Under the pieces are notes generated by a model. That model was not told the DNA's origin. It did no database searches and saw nothing but the letters and a program-made list of their open reading frames with translations. From Prorocentrum cordatum (taxonomy: Eukaryota > Sar > Dinophyceae > Prorocentrales > Prorocentraceae), in the NCBI GenBank assembly GCA_963575745.1, contig CAUYUJ010022538.1, positions 58,210-122,209 of the forward strand: a stretch of 64,000 nt of DNA, in the 5' to 3' direction. Below are positions 51,773-62,367 of the stretch, in pieces. The position numbers were made by a program, and so were the translations under genes. Each line of letters begins with the position of its first letter. The stretch's first letter is position 1.

Positions 51773-53232
51773 TGTGCATTGTGTAGTTCTCCATTCCTCG
51801 GAACCCACTGCCCGACATCCAACGACGAACCAGTTGTTTGCGAGCCACAGCCGCAGATAAGCCGTCCACTTCTCCAGGCTTCTCTGGGGGTAGCTTTTCG
51901 CCTCGAATCCATTTCTGATGGCCGATGGCCAAGTGCCCAAAGAACGGTTTCCCTTGGCGGGCGAAATGAAGGGCACAAACGTCCGGGATGTGGGGGGGTG
52001 GCATCCTCTGAAGCGGGGGACCAGCGGGACTTCTCCTGGGAGCCTCCCAAGTGAGGTTCTTATAGATGGTGTTGGAGAATCGCGGGAGTCGGCGATGCAT
52101 CGCCGATGCACCGGGGCCGTCGGCGTGAAGAAAGAAGATCGGGCTCCACCTCGAGCCACGTCCCCGATGCATTGGCGATGAGGCGCGATTCTCCGAACCC
52201 ATTTACTCGGATCCCATTTGGTAGGTACTTATGGCTGTCTCACCCGTCCAAAGTTCACTCAAAATCTGTCCCTGGACACCTGGCTGGGTCCATCCTGACC
52301 CGTTTCTCGAGGCGGATCCAGCCGTGGCGCGACGCGAAACCTCCAGGCGGCCCACCAGAAAGGACCAAAAACGCCGGACTGAGGGGCCGCAGCTGTCTCG
52401 ACTGGCCCTTCTCCGAATTAGAAAAGCCTGCCGTCGAAGAAGCCCCCGGCTCTCTATTACTAGACAGTAGGCTTCTCAGAATCTTAGGACGCCCTTGCTT
52501 TCTAAGCCTTAACCCCCTGCCCCCGCCACGGGCAACGACAAGCGGGAACTGGCCCAGGGTGGGAAACGTCGATCTGGGACTGGACGTGCGACAGATCGGC
52601 GATAGACCCCGATGGCGAATCCGCACGTTGCTGTGCGGGGCGGGCCTTCGGGCGCTCGGGGCTCGATGCAACCCCCCCTTGCTTAGCGCTGCCCCTGCCC
52701 TGCGCACACCGCCATGCGACGGGGGAGCCAACGCAGCCTCTTCCCGAGCCGCCGCGCCGCCGCTTCGCCGGGTCACCCGCCCTGGCGCGCCGCCGCGTGG
52801 CGTGCGCGCAGCGAGGCCGGCACGGGCGGGCGGCGCCTGCGCGCCGACGAGGCCGGCGGGCCGACAGTGCCGGCCGACAATGCCGCTGGCAGCCGTCGGC
52901 GGCGGCGGCCCGCGGCGGCGGCGGCCGGCCGGCGACGGCTGGCTGCGGCGGCGGCAGCCGTCGGCAGCGGCAGGTCGCAGCGTGCGGCGGCGGGCGCGCA
53001 CGGAGGCGTCGGCGCCCCGAGTTCTCGCGCGGGCGCGGCGTCGGAACACCGAGGCGTGGGGAGTACAAGACTCGGCGGCACGCCGAGGGGGGAATGCAGG
53101 TGGCTCGGAAGGCTCAGAGCCTCCAGCCTTCTGAGAGGCTGTCTGGGCTTCCTCCGAAGCCCCGCCGCGTTCTGAGAAGGCCTGCCCACTTTCACTTACT
53201 GCCCTCGGCGTGTCGCCGAAGTACGGCACAAA

Positions 53233-53405
53233 CGCGCACTTTTGGAGGTTCGCGCGGATTTCTTGGACCGCTGCTGAAACCCCTGCCACAGCACGCGGAA
53301 CGCGCCAGGGGGGTCACATAACCGTCAGGAGCGGCGCCTCAGGCGCCGCCAAGGAGATCCAGCGCCGATCGCCGATCTGAGAAATCCGCGCACACTATAC
53401 ACAAA
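53233..53405 (-). mobile_element. introner-like TIR element (copy in duplication 2)
   Basis: Same structure as 5643-5815: GCGCGGATTTC and GAAATCCGCGC arms and flanking CACAAA repeats. The central hairpin has one change (CAGCACGCGG), consistent with mutation after duplication. Confidence 0.65.
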
Positions 53406-54210
53406 ATATCTCATCGTGCCGATTTCTTGCTCGAGACAGCAGCCCGAAATCAGATTTTCACGCAGGCGCAACCGCAAACACGATGAAGATCGCAGCTGCC
53501 AATCTGCTGTTGACCGGAGGCTCCGTCTGAAATAGACCTCTTCGGAGGTCGGCCAGAAGAACAACCAACAAGCGAGGAACCGGGTGACAAAAATGGTGAA
53601 CCAACGACTGAACCAACCCATCAAGAAAACTATGCGACAAGACAACGGGGGGTGGGCTCCCGACTCGGCCGCCATCTCCCCTTGCGACCCAATTGTCCTG
53701 GTCGCCCGCCCCATACACAATTACACAATATGAATACCGCTCTCCTCTCTCACCTGACTCTGTTCGGAGTGTGTCCCGTCCTCTCCACGTACTGATTTTT
53801 ACACACAAGATTTCATTACGTAGTTTTCCCGACGTGTTTTTTCAATCCGGTCATGTCTAGTTCCAACGCAGTGCTCCCGCTGCAGCGCCGACCTCATTTC
53901 TACGCTGCGGTCATCCAATTACTCCGACGGAAGAACCCCACATAAGAATCCTCTGGGCGAATCTGGAAAAAGCCATCACCGTCGTCCTCGTGGTTGGTGA
54001 GGCGTCCTGGCTGTCTCTTCTGCGTATATTTCCTCTCGCCTTGGCGCGGGCCCCCCTTCCACTCCTTACGTTGTCCCCATCCTCGCCCCCCTGTTTGTTC
54101 CGCGCCCCGCCACCTCCTCCCCTTCCTGTTGCATGAGCGCGCATGTCGATGTTCCTCGGCGCCGTCGCCGCCACGGCCAGCACAGGCGCGTTCTCTACTG
54201 GTCACGTCGC

Positions 54211-54311
54211 GCAGCCGTTGGGACAACCCCGCGGGCCAGGCTGTCGGGACAACCCCGCGAGCCGCTGGCGCACAAGACCAAGCCGTTGGGACAACCCCGC
54301 GGGTTTCGAGC
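54211..54311. repeat. CCGTTGGGACAACCCCGCG tandem words
   Basis: GGGACAACCCCGCG occurs three times (near 54220, 54255, 54295) with linking CCGTT or CTGTC. The interval 53919-54210 has no gene. Confidence 0.7.
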
Positions 54312-54326
54312 GAGGCGCAGCCGCGC

Positions 54327-55142
54327 TCAGGCGGAAGGCAGCACGAAGCCTAGCTCTGCCGCGAGCTGCTTCGCCTCCGCCCTGGACAAAACCGCTCTCT
54401 TGTCGAACTCCAGGAGCGCCTTCCGCAGGGACGCCGGCGGCCCGCACTCCAGGAACTCTCGCGGCGGCGGCCGCAGGATCAGCATGTTCCGCGTGCACGT
54501 GGCGCGGGAGAACATGACGTAGAGGTGCAGCCACCACTGCTCGTCCGACATCCCGTGCGGCCAGCGTCCTCGTCTCTCGCGCAGTCGATGGTGACGCCCT
54601 TGCGCAGCGTCTGGCCCTGCGACAGCGTGGAGGTCAGGTAGGACGCGTGCGTCAGGGTGAACCCCGAGCGGCGCACGCTGTGCGCCCCCGAGCTCTGCCA
54701 TGTGAGTTCCTTTTCGCTGGGCCTGAACATCAGCAAGCTCCGCGCTCGCGCCTCGGCCTGGCCGTCGTCGTCGGCGCCTTCGGCGCCCTGTCGCAACACC
54801 TCGGCGACCTCCTGGTAGATCGGGGACTCCTTGAGGCCGTGCACCTGCAGCCAGATTCCCTGCGGTAGGAAGCGGGGGCGAAAGAGCTGGCCTGCCGAGC
54901 ACTCCTCGTAGCGCTGCTCGTCCTCGTGGTGGAACTCGAAGGACACGATGGTGGCCCGCTGCTCCTGCACGAGCCCCAACATCTTCTTCAGCTCCTCCTG
55001 CGCTGCCGTGAACCGCACCTCCATGCCGACGTGGGCCGGCAAAACGCCGTGGATGTCCCCCGTCTTGTGCATGTTCGGGACGTTCAGGAACGCCGACCCG
55101 CGTCGGGCTCGCCTTGAATCGTGCCGCACTCGTCAACGGCCT
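54327..55142 (-). pseudogene. PIF1/RecD-like SF1 helicase C-terminal exon with two frameshifts
   Basis: On the minus strand a CCCCTTGTTTTCCTGCAG acceptor (ending 55143) opens an exon reading AVDECGTIQGEPDA; the frame then shifts near 55100 (SAFLNVPNMHKTGDIHGVLP; VGMEVRFTAAQEELKKMLG) and again near 54570 (GMSDEQWWLHLYVMFSRATC; LILRPPPREFLECGPP) to a stop at 54327. The motifs GFTLTHASYLTSTLSQGQTL and LYVMFSRAT match helicase motifs V and VI of PIF1/RecD-type SF1B enzymes. The N-terminal Walker A part is not in this window. Two indels suggest a pseudogene or sequence errors. Such domains are common both as host genes and in Helitron-type elements; no Helitron Rep is seen. Confidence 0.65.
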
Positions 55143-55165
55143 GCAGGAAAACAAGGGGCACGCCC

Positions 55166-56362
55166 AGACGAGGCTCCCGCCTGAGACTTCCTCCATATTC
55201 CGGCTTGAGGAGCCCAAAATTGACGACAGTTACAGGATTCCGATGACCCGCTCGGATTACCAACATGATCTGCGGGCCCCATAGGGAGGGGGCTCCCGCC
55301 TGAGCCTTCCTCACAATTCACTCAGAGACGAGGCTCCCGCCTGAGACTTCCTCCAAATTCAGGCTTGACGAGCCCAAAAGCGACGACAGCTACAGGTTTC
55401 CGATGACCCGCTCGGATTACCAACATGATCTGCGGGCCCCATAGGGAGGGGGCTCCCGCATGAGCCATCCTCAGAATTCACTCACATACGAGGCTCCCCC
55501 CGCCTGAGACTTCCTTCCAACTTTCAGGCTGTTTGAGGAGCCCAAAAAGTGACGACAGTTCTTACAGTGGTTTCCGATAAACAGTAAATATACAATCGAC
55601 CGCTCGGATTACCCAACATGATCTGGAGGCGCCCCATAGGGAGGGATAGAGCTCCGGCCTGTCTGAGACTTCTCCCCAATTCACTCACAGCACGCAGACG
55701 AGGAGGCTCCGCCTGATTGAGGACGTCCTCAAAATTCACGCTTGAGGAGGCAAAAAGTGAGAACAGTTACAAGTTTCAGTTTCCGATTCTGACCCGCGTT
55801 TTGGATATTTAACCAACAGATCTGCGGGCCCCATAGGGAGGGGGCTCCCGCCTGAGACTTCCTCGCAGTTCACTCACAGACGAGGCTCCCGCCTGAGACT
55901 TCCTCCATATTCAGGCTTGAGGAGCCCAAAAGTGACGACAGCTACAGGGTTCCGATGACCCGCTCGGATTACCAACATGATCTGCGGGCCCCATAGGGAG
56001 GGGGCTCCCGCCTGAGACTTCCTCGCAGTTAACTCACAGACGAGGCTCCCGCCTGAGACTTCCTCCATATTCAGGCTTGAGGAACCCAAAAGTGACGACA
56101 GTTACAGGGTTCCGATGACCCGCTCGGATTACAAACATAATCTGCGGGCCCCATAGGGAGGGAGCTCCCGCCTGAGACTTCCTCCCAATTCACTCACAGA
56201 ACGAGGCTCCGCCGAGACCTCCTTCCTCCATATTTCATGCTTTGACGAGCCCAAAAAAAATGACGACAGTTACAGGTTTCCGATGACCCGCTCGGATTAC
56301 CAACATGATCTGCGGGCCCCATATGGAGGGGGCTCCCGCCTGAGACTTCCTCACAATTTACT
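55166..56362. repeat. 159-bp tandem repeat, about seven copies, upstream of the helicase exon
   Basis: Units start GACGAGGCTCCCGCCTGAGA at 55166, 55325, 55881 and 56040, with more diverged copies near 55487, 55693 and 56200. Shared words: GAGCCCAAAAGTGACGACAG, TTCCGATGACCCGCTCGGAT, ACCAACATGATCTGCGGGCC. The array ends about 20 bases before the helicase acceptor, so it probably fills the preceding intron. Confidence 0.9.
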
Positions 56363-56364
56363 CA

Positions 56365-56640
56365 ACGATGATGAGGATGAGGATGATGAGTGGTGGTGAA
56401 GATGAGTGGTGAAGAGGATGATGATTGATTGTGAGTGGTGGTGGCGATGATGATGTGTGAATGAGGATGATGCCGATGATGATGATGATGTTCGTGAGCG
56501 TGTGAGAGAGTGCGAGTGATGATGATGATGAGTATGTGAGTGACTAAGCATGTGAGAGAGCATCATCGATGATGCTGATGAGGTTGGTGATGAGAGAGTG
56601 TGAGTGAGTGTGAGTGGGTGTTGTTGATGATGTGGTTGTG
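56365..56640. repeat. GATGAT / GTGAGTGA low-complexity tract
   Basis: GATGATGATGATG and GTGAGTGAGTGTGAG runs. It is followed by an A-rich AATAAGAATAAGAAT tract (56770-56850) and, at 57085-57215, a GTTGTTGGTGTTG tract. No gene seen in 56640-57288 apart from short frames. Confidence 0.8.
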
Positions 56641-57287
56641 TTGCTTTCCTGTCCAGTTCCTTGCGCGCGGGTTGGATTTCCAGAGAAAGGAAAACAAAAA
56701 AAAGGAAACTCCCAAAGCTTTGTATGTGGGGGAAAAAAAAGACATACTAACAAAAAGCATACTAACAATATGAATGATTATAAGAATAAGAATAAGAATC
56801 ATCATTCACATAATAATAAGAATATGAATAATAATATTAAGAATGAGAACGAGAGCTTGGTCTCATTATTTTCATCGTCCTTGTCCTACACGATTTGTAT
56901 TGCCACCCCTGTTGGAACATTGTTTTTTCGCGGCCGCCGTGTGGGGTAGTGCATCCGAGGACATCGCCCTCGCCACGCACGGCGCGTTATCTCAGCACCC
57001 GCACCGCCAAAATTATTCGCCCCCCATCGTAAGCACGGACGGTTCCTTTTCACAGTTGGGCTCTCCCTTGCGCGGGACTTGATGTTGTCATTGTTGGGGT
57101 TGGCGGCGTTGTTGGTGTTTTTGATGTTGATATGGTTGTTGGTGTTGTTATTGGCCTTGTTGTTTTAGATATTAGTCTTATTGCTGGCATTATTGTCGTT
57201 GTTCGTGTTGGTGCCGTGCCGTACGGGAATCTTCAGGAGGAGGAGGAGGAGGAGGAGGACAACGACGAGGATTTGTTCTGTTTAGCT

Positions 57288-57319
57288 GGGCCAAGGCCTC
57301 TTGACTGAGGCCTTGGCCC
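57288..57319. other. perfect 13-bp inverted repeat (hairpin)
   Basis: GGGCCAAGGCCTC, a TTGACT loop, then GAGGCCTTGGCCC. It lies 15 bases before a short plus-strand frame starting ATGGCGAATAAGAGCC (57334). Confidence 0.85.
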
Positions 57320-57940
57320 TCGGCTTGATCCGCCATGGCGAATAAGAGCCAAACTATTGAGAGAATGTCTCAGGCGGTGTGCTTGTTTCGGCGAGCAGAC
57401 TCGTCTGCGTTCACATAAAGGTGCGAGGTGCCAGGGTAACGTTTCTGGTGTGCCGGGTGCGCTATACTTTCGCCGGATAGGGAGGAGGTTCTGAATTTCT
57501 TCTCCTGGTTATACACACAATATTTATATGTAGATCCTATGTAACATGCGAATGCAATCGATCGTTTTCCTGTGTCCTCTGTCACCTTCCGTGGCACGCA
57601 CCCGAGGAGGCCCCAAGAGAACTGGGCGGACTGCCACGGGGGGAACATACGCGCGGGGGGGGGAGTCGAGGACTGCAGGAAGTTAGCGGCCCCAAAGAGT
57701 AAGCCAGCGAGGTGCACGAAGGGCGCCCGTGTCTTCGCACCACGCGTCCTGTCCTCCCCGTCCCACGAACACGCGCGAGAGCGGGCGAACGACCTCGAGA
57801 CCTCCTCCGTGGGCGCATGGCATGCGCGCCCTCTGTCGGCAACTGCGCTATCGCCGCTTTGGCCCACGCACTCAACAAAAAAACGCCCCGAACAGCTCGA
57901 TGTATAGATGCACGCTTCCCAAAGGAATCAAGAATGGCGG
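57320..57940. other. no recognisable gene
   Basis: Overlapping short frames on both strands; nothing with a family motif. Confidence 0.4.
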
Positions 57941-58092
57941 CCGGATGTTCCGTATTCTCGACCTCTGGAGGCCCTCACCGGCCTTCGGGACCGACAGAGA
58001 ACGGCTCGGGACGAAGAGTCGGTCCCAGGGAATCGGTGGAGACCTTGGCGGGTCGACATCATGACAAAAAACTCCTGACGTCGGGGGTCTGG
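57940..58092 (+). repeat. dispersed ~160-bp element, diverged copy
   Basis: GAGGCCCTCACCGGCCTTCG, CTCGGGACGAAGAGTCGGTC and GACGTCGGGGGTCTGGG match the copies at 59025, 60300 and 63595 in order. Confidence 0.65.
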
Positions 58093-58544
58093 GCAAGGAG
58101 CGACAGAAGGAACCTGGTCCGTCTTCTCCGACACTGGCGCGTAAGGTGCCCGCGTAAGGTCGCGTGTCAGCGCCCTCGTTTCCAACGGAGCGTGCCGGCG
58201 CAAGGTTGCTATGGCATCTCGAGAGACTTCTTTCTGATCGTCGCTTGTATGAGCATCGATGGCACACTGCCGCTGGTAGCCCATCAGCGAGCTGCTCTGT
58301 CGCTTTTGTGTATGAGCCCTCCTGCTACTACTCCGGCAGTCACACGATGGGTTCCCCTCGGATTCGTGCCATTTGTATTGTAATGGCCTCCGGCCAGTGC
58401 CACCGATCCGGGGGGCTCCGGATTCGGTGGTCTTCGTGGCTCTGTGGCCTCCTCCCTCCTCGATTATTCCGGTCCGCTTTCTTCTCCTCTGGGGGGGTGC
58501 CTGGAGCGGTCCCGGGGGGGGGTCCGAGCCCTCCTGCTAGTTGC

Positions 58545-58577
58545 TTCTCCGGCAGTCACAGTGTGACTGCCGGAGAA
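58545..58577. other. perfect 15-bp inverted repeat (hairpin)
   Basis: TTCTCCGGCAGTCAC, a three-base AGT loop, then GTGACTGCCGGAGAA. The arm word CTCCGGCAGTCACA also occurs singly at 58341. 58374-58425 matches 35958-36006. No gene recognised in 58095-58955; (CTC)n lies at 58608-58645. Confidence 0.85.
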
Positions 58578-58954
58578 ACGCGAGGAGCCACAACCACAGA
58601 TGGCCCCTCCTCCTTCTCCTCCTCCTCCTCATCCTCCTCCTCCTCCGCCTCCTCGCGATCCGTCTGGCCCCTATGGGCCGCCAGGCATATCAGAAAACCG
58701 AACCCCCGACACAAACTGACCACCATAGTTTCTCTGATCACGCTGATGGGGTTCCCCTCGGCTGCGTGCCAGTTGTGCTTTGGGCTTCCTGCCCCTGGCA
58801 GCTTCGCTCCTCGCGCGGCGCCGGGCGCGGAGTTATATATAGTGGCCTGGCGCCTCTCCGGGGCCCCTCCCTGGATGCCATTCCTTCGGAGCCCCGCGTG
58901 CGTCAGGGCCGGGGGTGGCCAGGGGTAGCTGCTGGCTCGTGCCCCTGAGACCCG

Positions 58955-59185
58955 ATCGCCCCCCAAAATTGTAGCGGGCGGTTTTTGGCGGTTTTCGGCC
59001 TCCAGGGGATCGCCCCCCAAAAAGTGTAGCGGGCGGTTTTGGACGGTTTTCGGCCTCCAGGGGCCCTCGCCGGGCCTCGGGAGCGCCAAAACGCGACCCA
59101 GGACGAAAAACCGGTCCCGGGGAAGTGGTCCGGACCTCCTGGGTCCACGCCCCCCAAAAATTGGAGCAGCCGGATGTCTGGGGCT
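58955..59185 (+). repeat. dispersed ~160-bp element with locally repeated head
   Basis: Head AGCGGGCGGTTTTTGGCGGT is repeated at 58974 and 59026; body GGGGCCCTCGCCGGGCCTCG, GGACGAAAAACCGGTCCCGG, GGAAGTGGTCCGGACCTCCT; tail CCCCCCAAAAATTGGAGCAG. Nearly identical to 60295-60465. Confidence 0.85.
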
Positions 59186-59860
59186 TCGCGGAGCCCCAGT
59201 CCGGAGTTGCCCCGGAGCGACTTCTCCCAGATAACGCTGGCGTCCAACCCATTCCGAGGCATCGGTGCCGGAGGCGCGGTCAGGTGTAACTACTCATCGG
59301 TCGTTGAAAGTAGGGAATTTTTGGTCTCCCCAAACGCCATCTTCTTCAAGCGCCTTCCTTCTTCCAGGATCGATCTGATTCGGCTGTTGCTTGTCGTTCT
59401 TCGGGAAGGCCCGAGCTCAACCTGCTTTCTGCGCTTCCCTACTTCGTGTTGTTGCCTGCTTCATCCAGCCGGTGTGTGCTGGTTCGTGCGTGGGCGGCCC
59501 GAGCTGCAGGTAATGGAGGATGACGATTAATAAATGACCGGGGGTCGTGTTCACGCGGCGGCGCCCGGGATGACGATTAGAAAAAATTGGCCGCGGGCTG
59601 GAAAACTATTTCTTTTCATCGTTCTCCTCCAGTCCGAAAATTGTGCAGAAATCGCAGAAAAACACGTTTGTAATCGTTCCCCCCATTTTTTTATTCATCG
59701 TCCTCCCGCAGGTACCCCGGGCCAGAAGCACCCCGGATACTTCGGGCGTCCACGTCCCGCGGCCAGTCCTGCGAGCTGCGCCCAGCCGTGGGCCGCGGGG
59801 GCTCTCTCTCTCTCTCTCTCTCTCTCGGGACAGGTCCAGGGGTGGCGAGGCGCGTGACCG
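59185..59860. other. no firm gene; (CT)n at 59802-59827
   Basis: Mixed sequence. A pure CT microsatellite precedes the acidic frame that follows. Confidence 0.4.
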
Positions 59861-59863
59861 TCC

Positions 59864-60225
59864 TGCTCCGCCTCGTGCGCTCCCCTCCCAGCGAGGGCCA
59901 CGACGCCGACGGCGCTGACCTCAACCACGAGCTCGACGGCGTTGACGTCGACGACGGTGGCGACGATGACGACGACGTCGCCGACGACGTGGATCACGAC
60001 GACAGCGACGACGACAGCGACGACGACGGCGACGACGACGGCGGCGACGACGACGGCGACGACGACGGCGACGGCGGCGACGGCGAGGGCGACGGCCAGG
60101 TGCCGACGGGGCAGCCGAGTCAGCAGCAGGTCAGGGATTCGTTCCTGCAGACGCACGGCGACCGCGTCGCGTCCCTGCGGCCCGGGGCGCGCGTGCAGCT
60201 CGGCGGCATCCAGGCGGACGTGTAG
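59864..60225 (+). CDS. acidic Asp-rich coding-like exon
   Basis: A plus-strand frame reading VTVLLRLVRSPPSEGHDADG, then about 60 residues that are mostly Asp/Gly (DDDSDDDGDDDGG type), then GQPSQQQVRDSFLQTHGDR and SLRPGARVQLGGIQADV before a TAG. The ends look protein-like; the middle is a GAC-type trinucleotide expansion in frame. No family recognised. It could be an exon whose true end is a splice donor just before the stop. Confidence 0.35.
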
Positions 60226-60294
60226 CCCTCGTCGCCGCCACCGGCCAGTTGTCGCCGTCGTTGTCCTGGGTTCCTTGGGATCCGACGGTCCCCA

Positions 60295-60465
60295 AAAAAT
60301 GTTGGGCAGGCGGTTTTTGGCAGTTTTCGGCCTCTGGGGGCCCTCGCCGGGCCTCGGGAGCGTCAAAACTCGACCCAGGACGAAAAACCGGTCCTGGGGA
60401 AGTGGTCCGGACTTCCTGGGTCCATGCCCCCAAAAAATTGGAGCAGCCGGATGCCTGGGTTGCCC
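60295..60465 (+). repeat. dispersed ~160-bp element
   Basis: Over about 160 bases nearly identical to 59026-59180, with GGGGCCCTCGCCGGGCCTCG, CCAGGACGAAAAACCGGTCC and CCCCCAAAAAATTGGAGCAG. A handful of substitutions. Confidence 0.85.
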
Positions 60466-60474
60466 GTTGCCCGC

Positions 60475-60710
60475 CGTCTGCGTCGCCGCCGCCGCCGTCG
60501 TCGTTGCCCATCGTCCGTGGCCCCCGCCGCCGTCGTCGCCGTCATCCGTCGTCGTCATCCGTCGCCGTGTCCATTGCTGTTGCCGCCGTCGTCGTCGTCG
60601 TCGTCGTCGCCTTCTTCTTTGTCTTCGGCGCCGTCATCCGTCGTCGTCGCCGCTGTCTTCCGTCATTGTCGTCGTCGGCGCCTCCGTCATTCGTTGTCGT
60701 CGAGCTGCGC
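60475..60710. repeat. degenerate GTC / CGC trinucleotide tract
   Basis: GCCGCCGTCGTCGTTGCCC and GTCGTCGTCGTCGTCG words. Confidence 0.7.
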
Positions 60711-60846
60711 CTGCTCATGTCGAGTAGGAGATCGGCTACATAATTGATTCACCCTAGAATTCACAGTGCCGCAGGATCCACGAATCATACATACGTAGGA
60801 CGTTTGTAGATCCACGAACATTCGACGTACTTGTTTTGCAGATTCG

Positions 60847-61188
60847 ATGAGCAAGTTGATTTCTGGGGCAAATCAATTCTGTAGTCGATCCCCTTTTCGA
60901 GTATGTGAAAAGAGGCACGGCCCTACGCCGTGCATCGCAGGCGATTTTTCGCCCCCAGCCCCCGACATCTCCACGACAAATGGAGCCGCTCAGAAATGGA
61001 GGGAAACTCTGGGATACACCCCAGGGAGGCTAATCGGACGCACCCCTATCGAGGAAAGACGCCCCCCCCAGCGTATACACCAGGGTTGGGCCCAGAATTT
61101 CGGGTCCATTCGAAAACCCCGCGAGTGCAGATGTCACGGCAGCTCGTGCCGCCGATGGACACCATGTGCACCAGTGGACGTCACGTAG
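60847..61188 (+). CDS. small hypothetical ORF after an acceptor-like site
   Basis: 113 residues from ATG 60847, six bases after TACTTGTTTTGCAG. Cys-rich near both ends (QFCSRSPFRVCEKRHG; RECRCHGSSCRRW). No family recognised. Could be chance; the acceptor-like site and a non-repetitive sequence are the only support. Confidence 0.2.
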   Translation: MSKLISGANQFCSRSPFRVCEKRHGPTPCIAGDFSPPAPDISTTNGAAQKWRETLGYTPGRLIGRTPIEERRPPQRIHQGWAQNFGSIRKPRECRCHGSSCRRWTPCAPVDVT

Positions 61189-61419
61189 CCGAAAGTTTGC
61201 CCAAATGCAAACGGCCTGGCCAGCTGGCACCGACTCCCGAGCGAGCATCCTCTGGGCCGCCCTCCCGTCAAGGAGGGCCGCGGAGGAACGGGTGCGGCAG
61301 ACCTGAGCTGAGACGGCGCGCGTCTTCCCAGGCGGCGCCGCCGGGCCGAGGCCACCGCGAGAAGCATACGGCTTGCGTTCGTCGGCGGCGCGCCCTGGGG
61401 GGGAAGCGAGAAGGGGCGG

Positions 61420-61560
61420 GCCTTCTCAGAAGGCTCGGAAGCCCCCCGGCCTTCTGAGATGTTCTCCAAGCCCTTCCCCAAGACGGAGGGAGCCTCCCAG
61501 AGGGCGCGAGGGCTTCTGAGAAGTCCCGCCGCATTCTGAGAAGGCCTTCTCCGTTGCCTT
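61420..61560. repeat. TTCTGAGAAGGCC-type words shared with the duplication
   Basis: GCCTTCTCAGAAGGCTCGGA and GCATTCTGAGAAGGCCTTC resemble 5535-5600 (CGCGTTCTGAGAAGGCCTG). 61190-61420 has no recognised gene. Confidence 0.6.
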
Positions 61561-61734
61561 TCCCCCCCCCCCTCGCTTGCCGCCGAGTGCTCTTCCGCGA
61601 TCTCGGACCCTGGTTGGCAGTTTCCCAGCCTCGGACCCATCGATGCACCATCCGATAAGACAAGCCCGCCACGGGGGTGGGCTTGAGAGTTGTGGGGGTC
61701 GACGTCGTGAAGATGACTTCGGGGCTCCTGGGTC

Positions 61735-61970
61735 GTCGTCGTCGTTGTCGTCGTCATCGTTACCGTCGTCGTCATCGTTATCGTCGTCGTCATCGTTACA
61801 GTCGTCGTCGTCGTCGTCGCCGCCGCCGCCGCCGTCGCAGTCGATGTCGATTTCGTTGTCGTCGCTACCGTTGTAGTCGTCGCTATCGTAGCCGTCGTAG
61901 GTGTTGTCGTCGCTATCGTAGCCGTCGTCGGTGTCGGCGTCGTCAGCACCGTCGTCGCTATCGCCATCGT
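61735..61970. repeat. GTC/ATC trinucleotide tract
   Basis: GTCGTCGTCATCGTTACCGT and related runs. Confidence 0.85.
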
Positions 61971-62015
61971 CAACCATTGGCGTCAATGTTATCGTCGCTG
62001 TGATCGCTGTGTAAA

Positions 62016-62149
62016 GTTGTCCTCGCCATCGTTGCCGCTCGCTCCTCGCCGGCCAGTCCGCGCCCCAACTCAACGGCGCGACGGGCACGGTCCAGCAGTG
62101 GGACATCGCCGGCGGCCGCGTGCGCGTGCGGCTCGACGCGGGGCAGGCG
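62016..62149 (+). CDS. coding-like exon with an NGxxG..GRVRVRLD motif
   Basis: A plus-strand frame reads LLAGQSAPQLNGATGTVQQW and then DIAGGRVRVRLDAGQ. The pattern L-N-G-x-x-G-x-V, W-D, G-R-x-x-V-R-L-D-x-G is a common small beta-barrel-like module in dinoflagellate proteins in my experience. If so, this and the Asp-rich stretch at 59864 may be exons of one gene, with repeat-filled introns between. Ends are not defined. Confidence 0.35.
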
Positions 62150-62154
62150 AGGGA

Positions 62155-62305
62155 TGGGGAGGGAGGGAGGGAGGGAGGACTCGAGGGGGAGGGGGATGAG
62201 GAGTGAGCAGAGAATAGGAAAGAGGAGGATGAGGAGAAGGAGGAGGAGGAGAAAGAGGAGGAGAAGGAGGAGAAGGAGGAGGAGGAGACGAAGACGAAGA
62301 AGGTG

Positions 62306-62367
<62 letters not shown>

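Larger units (their letters stand above)
51087..53918. repeat. segmental duplication, copy 2 (~2.83 kb)
   Basis: Near-identical to 3502-6328 at an offset of 47585, rising to 47590 after the 5-bp length difference near 53039. Includes both introner-like elements (about 51615-51772 and 53233-53405) and the unrecognised minus-strand frame 51546-52202. Its left edge cuts a LINE fragment; its right edge joins unrelated sequence. Confidence 0.95.
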
